64,000 bases of DNA from Eubacteriaceae bacterium (GTDB lineage Bacteria > Bacillota > Clostridia > Lachnospirales > Lachnospiraceae), in assembly GCA_910574915.1 (NCBI GenBank), contig CAJTCR010000025.1, forward strand, positions 1 through 64,000, given 5' to 3'. Positions 49,551-58,294 of the stretch are shown here, piece after piece. The notes under the pieces are model-generated. The model worked only from the letters and a program-made list of their open reading frames with translations, had not been told where the DNA came from and made no database searches. The position numbers and the translations under genes are program-made. How positions within the stretch are numbered: position 1 is the first letter of the stretch; every line of letters begins with the position of its first letter.

Positions 49551-51593
49551 TTATAAAATTCTGATTCCTACCTGGTACACGAGCAGCGTCACAACCCATG
49601 CTACTACAAGCTGAAACACCGTAACAAATCCTGTCCATGCCCAACTGTCTGACTCTTTGTGTATCGTAGCAAGCGTTGCTGCACATGGTACATACAGCAG
49701 GCAGAATACCATCAGGCAGAAAGCGTTCAGCGGGCCGAATCCAATCCCGTGCAGCACGTCTGAAAACGCAGACATGCCGGAGGCGGAGTTTGCGTTTACA
49801 ATACCGAATAAAACGGCACAGCTTGATACGACAACTTCTTTTGCGGAGATCCCGGCGATCAGCGCGACGGTAATCTGCCAGAAGCCAAGCCCGACCGGTG
49901 CAAAAACAGGAACGAGCAGCCTGCCGATCATTGCGCCGAAGCCTTCGGACATATCAGCGGCGTAGCCGTGTGTGCCGAAATTCAGCAGCAGCCAGATCAG
50001 CAGCGTGGCGATAAAAATGGTCGAGCCGGCTTTGCCAAGATAGTCCTTGACTTTATCCCATACATAGATGCCGACTGTCCTTGCGTCAGGCAGCTTATAC
50101 TCCGGCAGCTCGATCAGCAGGTAGTTGTCGCTTTTCTCACGGTCTAAAAGGTGCAGAACCAGCGAAACAAAAATAGCGACGGCAATGCCGATCAGATACA
50201 TGGAATAGGCGGCAAGCAGTGCATAGTTTCCGAAAAACATCTCGGCAAACAAGATATAGATCGTCAGGCGGGCGTTGCAGCTCATAAACGGAGTGACCAG
50301 CATGACCTTGTATCGGTCGCGTTTGCTTTCCAGCGCACGCGATGCCATAATAGCCGGAACGGTGCAGCCAAAGCCGAGCAGCATCGGGATAAATGCTTTT
50401 CCAGAAAGCCCAAGGCGGCTCATCAGCCCTTCCATAATATAGGCGACGCGCGCCATATAGCCGCTGTCTTCCAAAAATGCGAGAGCCAAAAATAAAATAA
50501 AAATATTCGGCAAAAACGTAATAATCGTACCGACGCCGCCGATGATGCCGTCTACCACGAGCGATTCAAGTACCGTATGTGTGTGCATTGCGCGAAGCCC
50601 TTGTATCGTAACGCTGCACAGCCAGTCAATGGCTGTTTCAAAATAGCCTTTGATCCAGTCTCCGACAGCAAAAGTCAGGAAAAATACGACTGCCATAATT
50701 CCAAGGAAAATCGGGATGCCAAAGATCCGGTGCGTCAGGGCATGGTCAACCCGTTCGGTAAAAGCGTCCTGGCGTTTTTTATGTAACAGCACTTCGCCGA
50801 TAATTTCTTCGATAAAATCATATTTTTCATTGATAATCTGTGATTCATAGTTATGTTCCAGCAGGTCAGGAAGATCCAGCGGGTATTTTTCACAAACTTC
50901 CTTATCATGCTCCAACATCTTGATCGCGTGCCAGCGGTAGTTGGTCAGATCTGGGTATTTTTCTTGCAGCACAGTGATGATCTGGTCGATCGCATCTTCG
51001 ATTGCATCGGAATAGACCATAGCAAACTCTGCATGATGGTTGTGCGCATGGTGCCCGCTGCCTTTATGGTGGTGAATCAGGCTGTCAGGGTCGGTATTAC
51101 CCTTATGGTGCGCAGCGGCATGGAGCAGCGAATCCAGCCCGGTGCGCTTTCTTGCGGATACCGGGATCACCGGAATGCCAAGCATTTCCGGCAGGCGGTG
51201 CATATCAATCTCCATCCCGCGTTTTTCCACAATATCCATCATATTCAGCGCCAATACGACAGGCTTGCCAAGCTCTAGGATTTGCAGCGTCAGATAGAGG
51301 TTTCTTTCCAGAGAAGAAGCATCTGCCACATTAATGACCACATCCACCTCATCGCTTAAAATAAACTGCCGGGATACGGTCTCCTCCATCGTATACGAAG
51401 TCAGGCTGTAAGTACCCGGAAGGTCTACGAGCCGGATATTTAAGTCATGGTCACGGATGGCGCTTTCTACTTTTTCTACCGTTACGCCGGGCCAGTTGGC
51501 AACCTTTAGGTTCGCGCCGGTATAGGCATTAAATAAAGTCGTTTTTCCACAATTCGGATTTCCGATAAATCCAATAGTCAGATTTTCTTTCAA
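49551..51593 (-). CDS. feoB: Ferrous iron transport protein B
   Basis: The 680-residue FeoB imports Fe2+. The N-terminal G domain has G1 GNPNCGKTTLFN, G3 DLPGTYSLT and G4 ALNMMD. A histidine-rich insert follows at residues about 173-188 (HHKGSGHHAHNHH), longer than in many homologues and perhaps metal-buffering. The membrane part has two Gate domains (including GFGCTVPAIMASRALES). It overlaps feoA by four bases. No FeoC is present. Regulation by an iron-responsive repressor is likely but not shown. Confidence 0.95.
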   Translation of the reverse strand: MKENLTIGFIGNPNCGKTTLFNAYTGANLKVANWPGVTVEKVESAIRDHDLNIRLVDLPGTYSLTSYTMEETVSRQFILSDEVDVVINVADASSLERNLYLTLQILELGKPVVLALNMMDIVEKRGMEIDMHRLPEMLGIPVIPVSARKRTGLDSLLHAAAHHKGNTDPDSLIHHHKGSGHHAHNHHAEFAMVYSDAIEDAIDQIITVLQEKYPDLTNYRWHAIKMLEHDKEVCEKYPLDLPDLLEHNYESQIINEKYDFIEEIIGEVLLHKKRQDAFTERVDHALTHRIFGIPIFLGIMAVVFFLTFAVGDWIKGYFETAIDWLCSVTIQGLRAMHTHTVLESLVVDGIIGGVGTIITFLPNIFILFLALAFLEDSGYMARVAYIMEGLMSRLGLSGKAFIPMLLGFGCTVPAIMASRALESKRDRYKVMLVTPFMSCNARLTIYILFAEMFFGNYALLAAYSMYLIGIAVAIFVSLVLHLLDREKSDNYLLIELPEYKLPDARTVGIYVWDKVKDYLGKAGSTIFIATLLIWLLLNFGTHGYAADMSEGFGAMIGRLLVPVFAPVGLGFWQITVALIAGISAKEVVVSSCAVLFGIVNANSASGMSAFSDVLHGIGFGPLNAFCLMVFCLLYVPCAATLATIHKESDSWAWTGFVTVFQLVVAWVVTLLVYQVGIRIL

Positions 51594-51823
51594 GGCGTTT
51601 CCCTCATTTCCCGTACCGTAATATTTTTGGTCATATGATATCCAAGCGCAAACCGTGTACCGCGCAGCTTAATAATCATAATTCCTTTCCCCTTGCGGTT
51701 TAAGACCGATATAACCGATTCTTTTGTCATGCCAAGCGCTTCCAGACGGCGTTCCATCTGAAAAGGCAGGTCGATTTTTTCTACGATGCAGCTTTTGCCG
51801 GTATCGATGTCTTTTAAAAGCAT
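51590..51823 (-). CDS. feoA: Ferrous iron transport protein A
   Basis: This 77-residue SH3-like FeoA contains RRLEALGMTKESVISVLNRK, ending in LRGTRFALGYHMTKNITV, the typical Feo A fold that docks on FeoB. GGGAGGAC lies 7 bases before the start. Its stop codon overlaps the feoB start. Confidence 0.93.
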   Translation of the reverse strand: MLLKDIDTGKSCIVEKIDLPFQMERRLEALGMTKESVISVLNRKGKGIMIIKLRGTRFALGYHMTKNITVREMRETP

Positions 51824-51939
51824 ATATGGAGTCCTCCCTATTGTTGTGTTTCACTTTGCTGTATTGTTAACAGTATTCAATCTATAAGAAAATCACCCGA
51901 AAATGGTAGAAAGGCAGGCGACGGTATGATATGATGTAA

Positions 51940-51962
51940 ATATTTATAATTATGATAAATAT
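51940..51962. promoter_or_regulatory. Palindrome upstream of feoAB, candidate metalloregulator site
   Basis: ATATTTAT and ATAAATAT are perfectly inverted around a 7-base centre, about 120 bases upstream of feoA. The AT-rich character recalls Fur-type operators, but it does not match the GATAATGATAATCATTATC consensus closely. Confidence 0.35.
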
Positions 51963-52351
51963 AGCATAGCTGGCGGCAGTTCGCAAGTGTAAAAACGCAG
52001 CAGCGCGCGGTAAATGCTTTTTGATTTAATAAGCAAGGGATATCTATGGAAAAGGTTCACCTTGTAGAAAATTCACAAAAAACCTTGTACAAAATTAGAT
52101 ACATGCCACAAATATGTGTTTAGGGGATAGACAGTGAAAAAAGAATATAGTAAAATCTTATTATAGAATACAGGAAAGCACATGCCAGGTTGTAACTTTA
52201 AGTAGGCAAAACTGGATTGTACTCACAGGAATGCAGTGGATGAATGGATTTGGTTGCTTTTTATGAGTATGATGCAGTTTTTTTATGTATTAATAAGGGG
52301 ATTGACATGAGGTATGAATCAGTTTGCAGCTTTCGCCTGGCAAAGACCTTG

Positions 52352-52366
52352 TGCTTACAGTAAGCA
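52352..52366. promoter_or_regulatory. Palindrome just before ptsH
   Basis: TGCTTAC and GTAAGCA are inverted around a single A, 35 bases before the ptsH start codon, in the expected leader. It may be an operator or a leader hairpin. Confidence 0.35.
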
Positions 52367-52400
52367 GGATAAACTGCAAAATTAAAGGAGGACAAAATTT

Positions 52401-52658
52401 ATGAAATCATTTAATTACGTGATCACTGATGAACAGGGCGTACATGCAAGACCGGCAGGGATTCTTGTGAAAGAAGCAAAGAAATATGCTTCTAAAATTA
52501 CAATCAGCGCAGGCGGCAAAAATGCGGAAGCTACCAAGCTGATGGCGATTATGAGCATGGGCATCAAAAAAGGGACGGAAATTACCGTTTCTGTAGAAGG
52601 TGATGACGAAGAAGCCGCAGCAGCAGAGATGGAGAAATTTTTCCAGGACAATCTGTAA
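52401..52658 (+). CDS. ptsH: HPr-family phosphocarrier lacking Ser46
   Basis: This 85-residue HPr has the active-site histidine at residue 15 (GVHARPAG), which receives phosphate from enzyme I. Residue 46, the serine phosphorylated by HPr kinase in Bacillus (KSIMGVMSLG), is a lysine here (TKLMAIMSMG). This protein should therefore transfer phosphate in the PTS but not act in Ser46-dependent CcpA catabolite control. It could be a main HPr adapted this way, as in some Lachnospiraceae, or an accessory copy. AAAGGAGGAC is 8 bases before the start. No ptsI follows. Confidence 0.92.
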   Translation: MKSFNYVITDEQGVHARPAGILVKEAKKYASKITISAGGKNAEATKLMAIMSMGIKKGTEITVSVEGDDEEAAAAEMEKFFQDNL

Positions 52659-52716
52659 GAAAACGGCGCTGCGGTAACAGGCAGCGGTATACAAGACAGG
52701 CTTTAGGAATTTAAGA

Positions 52717-52760
52717 CTGCCGCATTTGGGAATGGTGAAAGCTGTTCCCAGATGCGGCAG
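52717..52760 (+). terminator. Stem-loop terminator after ptsH
   Basis: CTGCCGCATTTGGGAA pairs with TTCCCAGATGCGGCAG around a short loop, followed by AT-rich sequence ending in ATTTTT. Confidence 0.7.
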
Positions 52761-52795
52761 ATTTATATGTAAAATTTTTGAAATGAGGGAAGAGT

Positions 52796-53608
52796 GTGGG
52801 TAAAGCATTATTTTTTGATGTAGACGGAACATTGGTAAATTTTCAGGGGAAGATGCCTGCGTCCGCCAGGACTGCCCTGAAAAAGGCGCAGCAAAACGGG
52901 CACCAGATCGTGCTGTGCAGCGGGAGGTCAAAAATACAGATCTATCCGTGGCTGCTGGAGCTTGGGTTTGACGGAATTATAGCTGCTACCGGGGCGTATG
53001 TGGAATGCGGCGGCAAGGTGCTGCACAGGCATTTTATGACAGGGGAAGAGCTGCGTACAATTACTGCATTGCTGAATGAAGCAGATGCCTGCTATTCCGC
53101 TCAGGCGGGCACCCGTATGATTACGTCTGCCAAGCACAGAGAACGTCAGATCGCCCGGTTTAAAAGGCTCAGTGATGATGAGATGATCGAACAGATCTGG
53201 CAGCATATTGAACTTGCAGATGATCTGGTGCAGTATGAGGATATCGAAAAGCTTGTCTATTACGAGTCCAAAATGTCTGTACAGCAGATACGGGAACGGC
53301 TGTCCGGCGTTTGTGATGTGACAGAGTCCAGTTTTGAAGAGGCGATCGACGATTCCGGCGAAATTACATGCAGCGGGATTCATAAGGCGTTTGGGATGCA
53401 AAAATATATTGCGTACGCAGGCATCTCTCAAAAGGATACGGTCGCGTTTGGCGACGGGCCAAATGATTTTGATATGATCGAATATGCAGGGATAGGCGTG
53501 GCAATGGGAAATGCCGTGGAAGCGCTGAAACGCAGGGCAGATTTTGTGACCAAAGGGATTGATGAGGACGGAGTTGCGTATGCAATGGAAGAGCTTGGGC
53601 TGATCTGA
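52796..53608 (+). CDS. HAD-superfamily Cof-type phosphatase
   Basis: The 270-residue protein has motif I FFDVDGTLVNF, motif II in LCSGRSKIQ, a C2-type cap and motif IV GDGPNDFDMIEYAG. This is the Cof/YbiV subgroup that dephosphorylates sugar phosphates and flavin or cofactor phosphates. It begins at GTG 52796, with GAGGGA 8 bases upstream. It stands between two terminators, so it is transcribed alone or by read-through from ptsH. Confidence 0.9.
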   Translation: MGKALFFDVDGTLVNFQGKMPASARTALKKAQQNGHQIVLCSGRSKIQIYPWLLELGFDGIIAATGAYVECGGKVLHRHFMTGEELRTITALLNEADACYSAQAGTRMITSAKHRERQIARFKRLSDDEMIEQIWQHIELADDLVQYEDIEKLVYYESKMSVQQIRERLSGVCDVTESSFEEAIDDSGEITCSGIHKAFGMQKYIAYAGISQKDTVAFGDGPNDFDMIEYAGIGVAMGNAVEALKRRADFVTKGIDEDGVAYAMEELGLI

Positions 53609-53643
53609 AAAAAGGCGCCCCATAAAAATGGCGTACACATAAC

Positions 53644-53679
53644 GGGGCTGCCGTATATTTTTCCGGCAGCTCCCTTTTT
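53644..53679 (+). terminator. Rho-independent terminator after the HAD gene
   Basis: GGGGCTGCCG pairs with CGGCAGCTCC across a 10-base loop, followed by CTTTTTG. Confidence 0.85.
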
Positions 53680-53694
53680 GTCATGCAGCAGTTG

Positions 53695-55665
53695 TCAGGA
53701 GGGAATTTTTAATACCTGCCCGATGGACAGTGCGTCGCTTGTCAGTCCATTTAAGCTTTTAATCGCATTTACAGTCGTATTGTATTTCTGGGCGATCAGC
53801 CAGAGACTGTCTCCTGCCTTTACCGTATAGGAAAAATAAGAAGATGCCTGTGAAGCAGGGATTTTCAGCACCTGCCCGACGTTTATCAGGTTCCCTGTCA
53901 GCCCGTTGAGCTGTTTAATGTCATCTACGGTTGTATTGTATTTTTGTGCGATCAGCCAGAGAGAATCTCCTGGCTGTACGGTGTACGATATTGTGGATGT
54001 ATTTTGTGACGCCGGAATTTGCAGTACCTGCCCGACTGACAGTATATCGCTCGTCAGCCCGTTTAGATTTTTAATCGCGTTTACGGTTGTATTGTACTTT
54101 TGCGCGATCAGCCAAAGGGAGTCGCCCGGCTGTACGACATAACGGATTGTGCCTGAACCGGAACCAGGGCCAGGGACATTTTGCTGGATACCGCGGTACG
54201 TTTTATAGAGGGCGTCCCAGGTGTTTTTTCCGACGACACCGTCGGAGGCAAGGTGCATAAGACGCTGAAACGCGATTACCGCCTGTGCTGTGCCGCTGCC
54301 GAATACGCCGTCTTGGTCAATGCGCGGGATGTCGGGGTAATATTCAGCGATCACATTCAGCAGATATTGCAGCGTTACGACGTCCTGCCCGCTGGAGCCC
54401 TGGCGGAGGACGGAGGACGGCGGTACGGTGCCAATCCCAAGCGTGCTGCCTTCGCTGTTTAAGTCTGCCAGCCTGCTTACGGCTGTATAGATGCTGGATA
54501 TTTTGTACCAGGTACCTTTTCCGACAATGCCGTCAGGCGTCAGGTGAAAGACTTGCTGAAATTTTGTTACCGCAGCTTTCGTGCTGCTGCCAAAATCGCC
54601 GGAAGTATCTGTAATTACAGGGATTGCAGGATAATTACGCCGGATTCTGTTTAACCATGTCTGTAGGGTCTGAACGTCCAGTCCGGTGCTTCCAGTCTGC
54701 AGCGGTGTGCCAGGATAAGAGGACAGGGCGCCGGTAATCGTATTTGTCTCGGCGATTTCAATATCTTTTGGATAATAAGAACGCAGAATCCGTAAAGGGG
54801 TATAGCCTTTGTTTGCAAGGGTAACCGTTCCCCACTGGGACAGCCCGTTGCAGGTTACGGTCGTGCCGTTGCAAAAAGAAGTAAAATAGGGTGCGTTCTG
54901 TCCGCTGCGGCGCACATATTCATTGAAAATCTCGTCTACAATCTTACTGATCGATTCATAGATCGGCCGTCCGTATACAAAAGCCTGATCATATGCCGTG
55001 CTGTTTGTAATATCAAACTGGTATCCTCGGCTTCGGTACCATTCCGTGTAAATACGATTTAATGCAAATGTAATAATTGCATAAATGTTTGCTGTCAGCG
55101 CTGCCTTTGGCCAGGTTGGATAAATTTCACTGCTGGCTGCATTTTTCACGTAATCAGGAAATGAAAGCTGGACATTTTTGGCGGAAGTGTCAGGCGGTCC
55201 CAAATGTACGGTAATGGGATTTGGGATCACGACCTGGCGCAGGACATAAGGGGACGAAACCGGGCCTTCCTGTTCGCGCATTTTCGTCATCGCGACGGCT
55301 GGTTTGCCAATGGTGATTTCCGTCTGGGATGGTGTGCGCTGGTTTTCCTGCATCGGGACAAGCGAAAGAGGCAGGATGGCGTTTTCTCCTTCAAAAATCG
55401 GGATATCCGAGATGTACAAGGTGTTAAAGCCTAAGGCACGTGCCAGTACGTTATAGCTGATATACGGAGTTGCGGTAAAATATGCATTCTGAGAAAAACT
55501 CTTATCGAGCGTTTCCAGCGGAACCTCCTGTGCCTCTCCGTTCTCGTCAGTAACAAGCTGATAGACGGTATTTCCCTGATTGTTGGAGATCGTGATCGAA
55601 ACGCCGCTTAGCGCAACGGCGTCATGGGCAGTGCGTGCCTGGATCGTTAAATAGCCGATAGCCAT
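53695..55665 (-). CDS. SpoIID-like / peptidoglycan-binding / triple LysM protein
   Basis: The start at 55665 (MAIGYLTIQA) is chosen because AAGGAGAAAATAAAA precedes it, giving 656 residues. An N-terminal beta-domain (residues 1-90) is followed by a SpoIID-like region (FTSFCNGTTVTCNGLSQWG). Two peptidoglycan-binding_1 domains come next (TGLDVQTLQTWLNRIRRNYP and GQDVVTLQYLLNVIAEYYPD). At the C-terminus are three nearly identical LysM units (QPGDSLWLIAQKYNTTV). There is no signal peptide, which is expected if it acts on the spore cortex from the mother cell. The LysM units are almost identical in DNA, suggesting recent duplication or gene conversion. Confidence 0.85.
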   Translation of the reverse strand: MAIGYLTIQARTAHDAVALSGVSITISNNQGNTVYQLVTDENGEAQEVPLETLDKSFSQNAYFTATPYISYNVLARALGFNTLYISDIPIFEGENAILPLSLVPMQENQRTPSQTEITIGKPAVAMTKMREQEGPVSSPYVLRQVVIPNPITVHLGPPDTSAKNVQLSFPDYVKNAASSEIYPTWPKAALTANIYAIITFALNRIYTEWYRSRGYQFDITNSTAYDQAFVYGRPIYESISKIVDEIFNEYVRRSGQNAPYFTSFCNGTTVTCNGLSQWGTVTLANKGYTPLRILRSYYPKDIEIAETNTITGALSSYPGTPLQTGSTGLDVQTLQTWLNRIRRNYPAIPVITDTSGDFGSSTKAAVTKFQQVFHLTPDGIVGKGTWYKISSIYTAVSRLADLNSEGSTLGIGTVPPSSVLRQGSSGQDVVTLQYLLNVIAEYYPDIPRIDQDGVFGSGTAQAVIAFQRLMHLASDGVVGKNTWDALYKTYRGIQQNVPGPGSGSGTIRYVVQPGDSLWLIAQKYNTTVNAIKNLNGLTSDILSVGQVLQIPASQNTSTISYTVQPGDSLWLIAQKYNTTVDDIKQLNGLTGNLINVGQVLKIPASQASSYFSYTVKAGDSLWLIAQKYNTTVNAIKSLNGLTSDALSIGQVLKIPS

Positions 55666-55738
55666 TTTTATTTTCTCCTTTTTCATTATTTTATGCAGGG
55701 ATGGCGGGGAGAATTACTTGATTTCTTTTGCGTTCCTT

Positions 55739-57409
55739 TCAGTGACTTGGTACGGTCTTTGGAAATACGATCGTAACTACCGTTCCTTCCTCCGAAACAC
55801 TATGCAGGTGGATCTGCGCATGATGAATCATCGCGGCGTGCTTTACAATCGAAAGCCCAAGCCCGGTGCCGCCTAATTGCTTGGAGTGGCTTTTGTCTAC
55901 GCGGTAAAAGCGTTCAAAAATATGCTCCTGGTGCTCTGGTGGTATCCCGATGCCGGTGTCGCGTACGGTGAGGATCGCTTTGTCTGGCTGATCCTGGATG
56001 CTGACAAACACAGAGCCGCCGCTTCGGTTGTATTTTATGGCGTTGTCGCACAGGTTGCATACGATGCCGGATAACAACTGCGGGATGCCGTTGATCACAG
56101 CAGGATCGCCAAAAAGAGCTACCGTAACATCCGCTTCGTCAGCTTCCGGCGAAAGGCTGCGGACTGCCGACGTAGCGACGGCATAAAGGTCAAGCGGCTC
56201 AAACTGCATATCGCCTGCGCCTTCGTCAAGATGGGACAGGTTGATGATATCCTCGACCAGCTTTGCCATCCGCTGTGCTTCGGTGTAGATTTTATTTGCA
56301 AACGGGCAGATATCGGCATTTTTGACCATATTGTTTTTTAACAGCTCTGCATAGCCTAGGATGGCGTGCAGGGGCGTTTTTAGTTCATGGGAGACATTTG
56401 CGGTAAATTCTCTGCGCATCTGTTCCGCTTTTTCCTTTTCTGTAACATCTAATAAGAGCAGCGCCGCGCCTGAAACATTGCCTTCGGAAAGTACCGGGCT
56501 TGCCGTGATCTGGTAGTGGCGGCTTGCGAATGCGGCAGTTCTCTCCTGCGGAGTGCCTAAAAGGGCGCTGTCTGCAACTTGTAAGAGCATGTCGTTTTGA
56601 CAGGACGCGGACAAGGGCTCTCCGGCAGTAAAATCCGTATTTTCCAGCAGTGCAGCCGCGGCGGGATTGATGCTGAGTATTTTTCCGTCTGCGGACAGCA
56701 GGATGATGCCTTCCTTCATATTTGAAATAACGGCGTGCAGCTCTTCCTGCGTTTGTTGCAGTTGGGCTTCTTTGCGTTTTAACTGGCTTTGCTGGCTGGC
56801 GATACGGCGCAGCAGCGGAGAAAGCTCTTCATAATGCTTCGTATCTAACGGGTTGTCTAAGTCAAGCGTATTAAACGGCTTTACGATCTTGCCGGAAAGC
56901 CGTGCCGCCAGTACGACGGAGAGGATAATCGCAATGGCGAATACGAGGAAAATCGGCTGCGACATCCCAAGCAAAAGAATAAATATCGTACCATGCGTCG
57001 TGCCCAGGCGCAGAATAGAGCCATCGTCCAGGCGCTTGGCAGAATAAAATGACCGCTCCATCAATGTCGCAGAGTAGCGGTCGCTTTCGCCGTAGCCTTC
57101 TGCGAGTGCCTGCCGGATTTCTTCACGTTCCAGATGATTTTCCATAGCCGCAGAATCAGACTGGCTGTCGTAAAGGATCTTGCCTGACGCGTCCATCCAT
57201 GTAATGCGGTAATGTTCTTCATAAAGCCCGTCAAAATAGCGGATGCCTTCGTTTGACACGCCCTGCGAGATCAGGTTTGTCTGTACCTTTAGCTGGTGCA
57301 GCAGCACATCGGAAAAATAGTCGTACAGGACGCCCATAATCAGTACAAGCGAAGAGAAAAAGACGAGCAGTGCGACAAGGCAGATTGAGCGGAAGATTTT
57401 TTTTGTCAT
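55739..57409 (-). CDS. PhoR-like sensor histidine kinase
   Basis: This 556-residue kinase has two transmembrane helices (ICLVALLVFFSSLVLIMGVL and FLVFAIAIILSVVLAARL) flanking an extracytoplasmic sensor. A HAMP-like linker and a PAS domain follow (VISNMKEGIILLSADGKILS), then the phospho-acceptor box FTANVSHELKTPLHAILGYA. The ATPase domain has N-box LCDNAIKYNRSGG and G-box GTGLGLSIVKH. It follows the response regulator with a four-base overlap. It is probably PhoR or a related envelope-stress kinase, but no pst genes are present to confirm phosphate sensing. Confidence 0.88.
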   Translation of the reverse strand: MTKKIFRSICLVALLVFFSSLVLIMGVLYDYFSDVLLHQLKVQTNLISQGVSNEGIRYFDGLYEEHYRITWMDASGKILYDSQSDSAAMENHLEREEIRQALAEGYGESDRYSATLMERSFYSAKRLDDGSILRLGTTHGTIFILLLGMSQPIFLVFAIAIILSVVLAARLSGKIVKPFNTLDLDNPLDTKHYEELSPLLRRIASQQSQLKRKEAQLQQTQEELHAVISNMKEGIILLSADGKILSINPAAAALLENTDFTAGEPLSASCQNDMLLQVADSALLGTPQERTAAFASRHYQITASPVLSEGNVSGAALLLLDVTEKEKAEQMRREFTANVSHELKTPLHAILGYAELLKNNMVKNADICPFANKIYTEAQRMAKLVEDIINLSHLDEGAGDMQFEPLDLYAVATSAVRSLSPEADEADVTVALFGDPAVINGIPQLLSGIVCNLCDNAIKYNRSGGSVFVSIQDQPDKAILTVRDTGIGIPPEHQEHIFERFYRVDKSHSKQLGGTGLGLSIVKHAAMIHHAQIHLHSVSEEGTVVTIVFPKTVPSH

Positions 57410-58089
57410 GGCATGTCCTCCATTTTATAACCAACGCCGCGTACCGTCTTAATCAGGTTTCCGTAATCGCCGAGCTTTGTCCTGAGGTTTCCGACATGGA
57501 CGTCTACCGTCCTGGTTCCGCCCAGGTAATCAGAGTCCCAGATTTTAGAAAGCAGGACATCGCGCGTATAGACGATGCCAGGATGACGCATAAACAGGCG
57601 GAGCAGTTCAAATTCCTTTAATGTCAATTCAATTTCCAGATTCTGATTCAGATATACCGTATGTGTATCGATATTCAGTTCCAAGCTGCCGATGCGCAGC
57701 AGGCTGGCACCCTCCTTTGGAGCGGTGCGCCGCAAAACGGCTTTTACACGGGAGAGCATTTCCATCATGCCAAACGGCTTTGCCAGGTAGTCATCGGCGC
57801 CAAGATCCAGACCCATGACCTTGTCATATTCTGTTCCTTTTGCAGAGGCGATTATTACTGGTATATCGGATGTTGTTTTATTCTTTTTTAATTTTTTTAG
57901 TATAGAAATGCCGTCCTCGCCGGGCAGCATAAGATCCAGAAGGATAAGCTGCGCCTGCTGCTGTTGCAGGGCAGGAAATAAGCTGCTTGCGTCAGTATGC
58001 CCTTCTGCCTGGAAACCGGCACAGCGGAGGGTATAGAGCATTAGTTCACGAATTGATGGATCATCTTCTACGCAGAAAATCATAGGCAA
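57406..58089 (-). CDS. PhoB/OmpR-family response regulator
   Basis: The 227-residue protein has a receiver domain (acidic pocket EDD at residues 7-9, phospho-Asp in LILLDLMLPGEDG, Lys in YLAKPFG). A winged-helix domain follows (LTLKEFELLRLFMRHPGIVY, GTRTVDVHVGNLRTKLGD). It forms a two-component system with the overlapping kinase gene downstream. Confidence 0.92.
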   Translation of the reverse strand: MPMIFCVEDDPSIRELMLYTLRCAGFQAEGHTDASSLFPALQQQQAQLILLDLMLPGEDGISILKKLKKNKTTSDIPVIIASAKGTEYDKVMGLDLGADDYLAKPFGMMEMLSRVKAVLRRTAPKEGASLLRIGSLELNIDTHTVYLNQNLEIELTLKEFELLRLFMRHPGIVYTRDVLLSKIWDSDYLGGTRTVDVHVGNLRTKLGDYGNLIKTVRGVGYKMEDMP

Positions 58090-58223
58090 TATCCTTTCTT
58101 CAAGTTTTGTTTGGTACTATATCATAACATGCCTGTCAAGAAAAGTAAAATCCCGAATGCAGCTTACGGTATCAATTCTGCAACTTACCGAAATACGCTT
58201 GCATTGTGAAGTGGTTGGTATAT

Positions 58224-58270
58224 GCTAGTACTACAGCGAACAAATTTGAGTTGCTTTGGTATATTTTTAG
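58224..58270 (+). repeat. Fragment of the interspersed palindrome family (end segment)
   Basis: GCTAGTACTACAGCGAAC, then AAATTTGAGTTGCTTTGGTA and TATTTTTAG, matches the outer end of copy C/D and the fragment at 31445. It ends directly in the ribosome site region of the following ABC gene, so it forms part of that gene's leader. Confidence 0.6.
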
Positions 58271-58294
58271 TAGAAAAGGAGGAGGGCATATCGT

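Larger units (their letters stand above)
51824..52400. other. Long AT-rich divergent intergenic region between feoA and ptsH
   Basis: No convincing gene is seen in 577 bases. It holds TGAATACTGTTAACAATACA near 51863-51882 (minus strand, imperfect palindrome next to feoA). It also holds the longer palindrome at 51940-51962, a TAGACA-17-TAAAAT promoter-like pair near 52130-52160, and a palindrome before ptsH. One 25-codon ORF (52046-52123) has a modest AAGGGA site but no other support. Confidence 0.5.

Noticed and set aside
52046-52123. 25-codon ORF between feoA and ptsH with an AAGGGA ribosome site
   Set aside because: Short, of random-looking composition, and with only modest ribosome-site support and no coding context.
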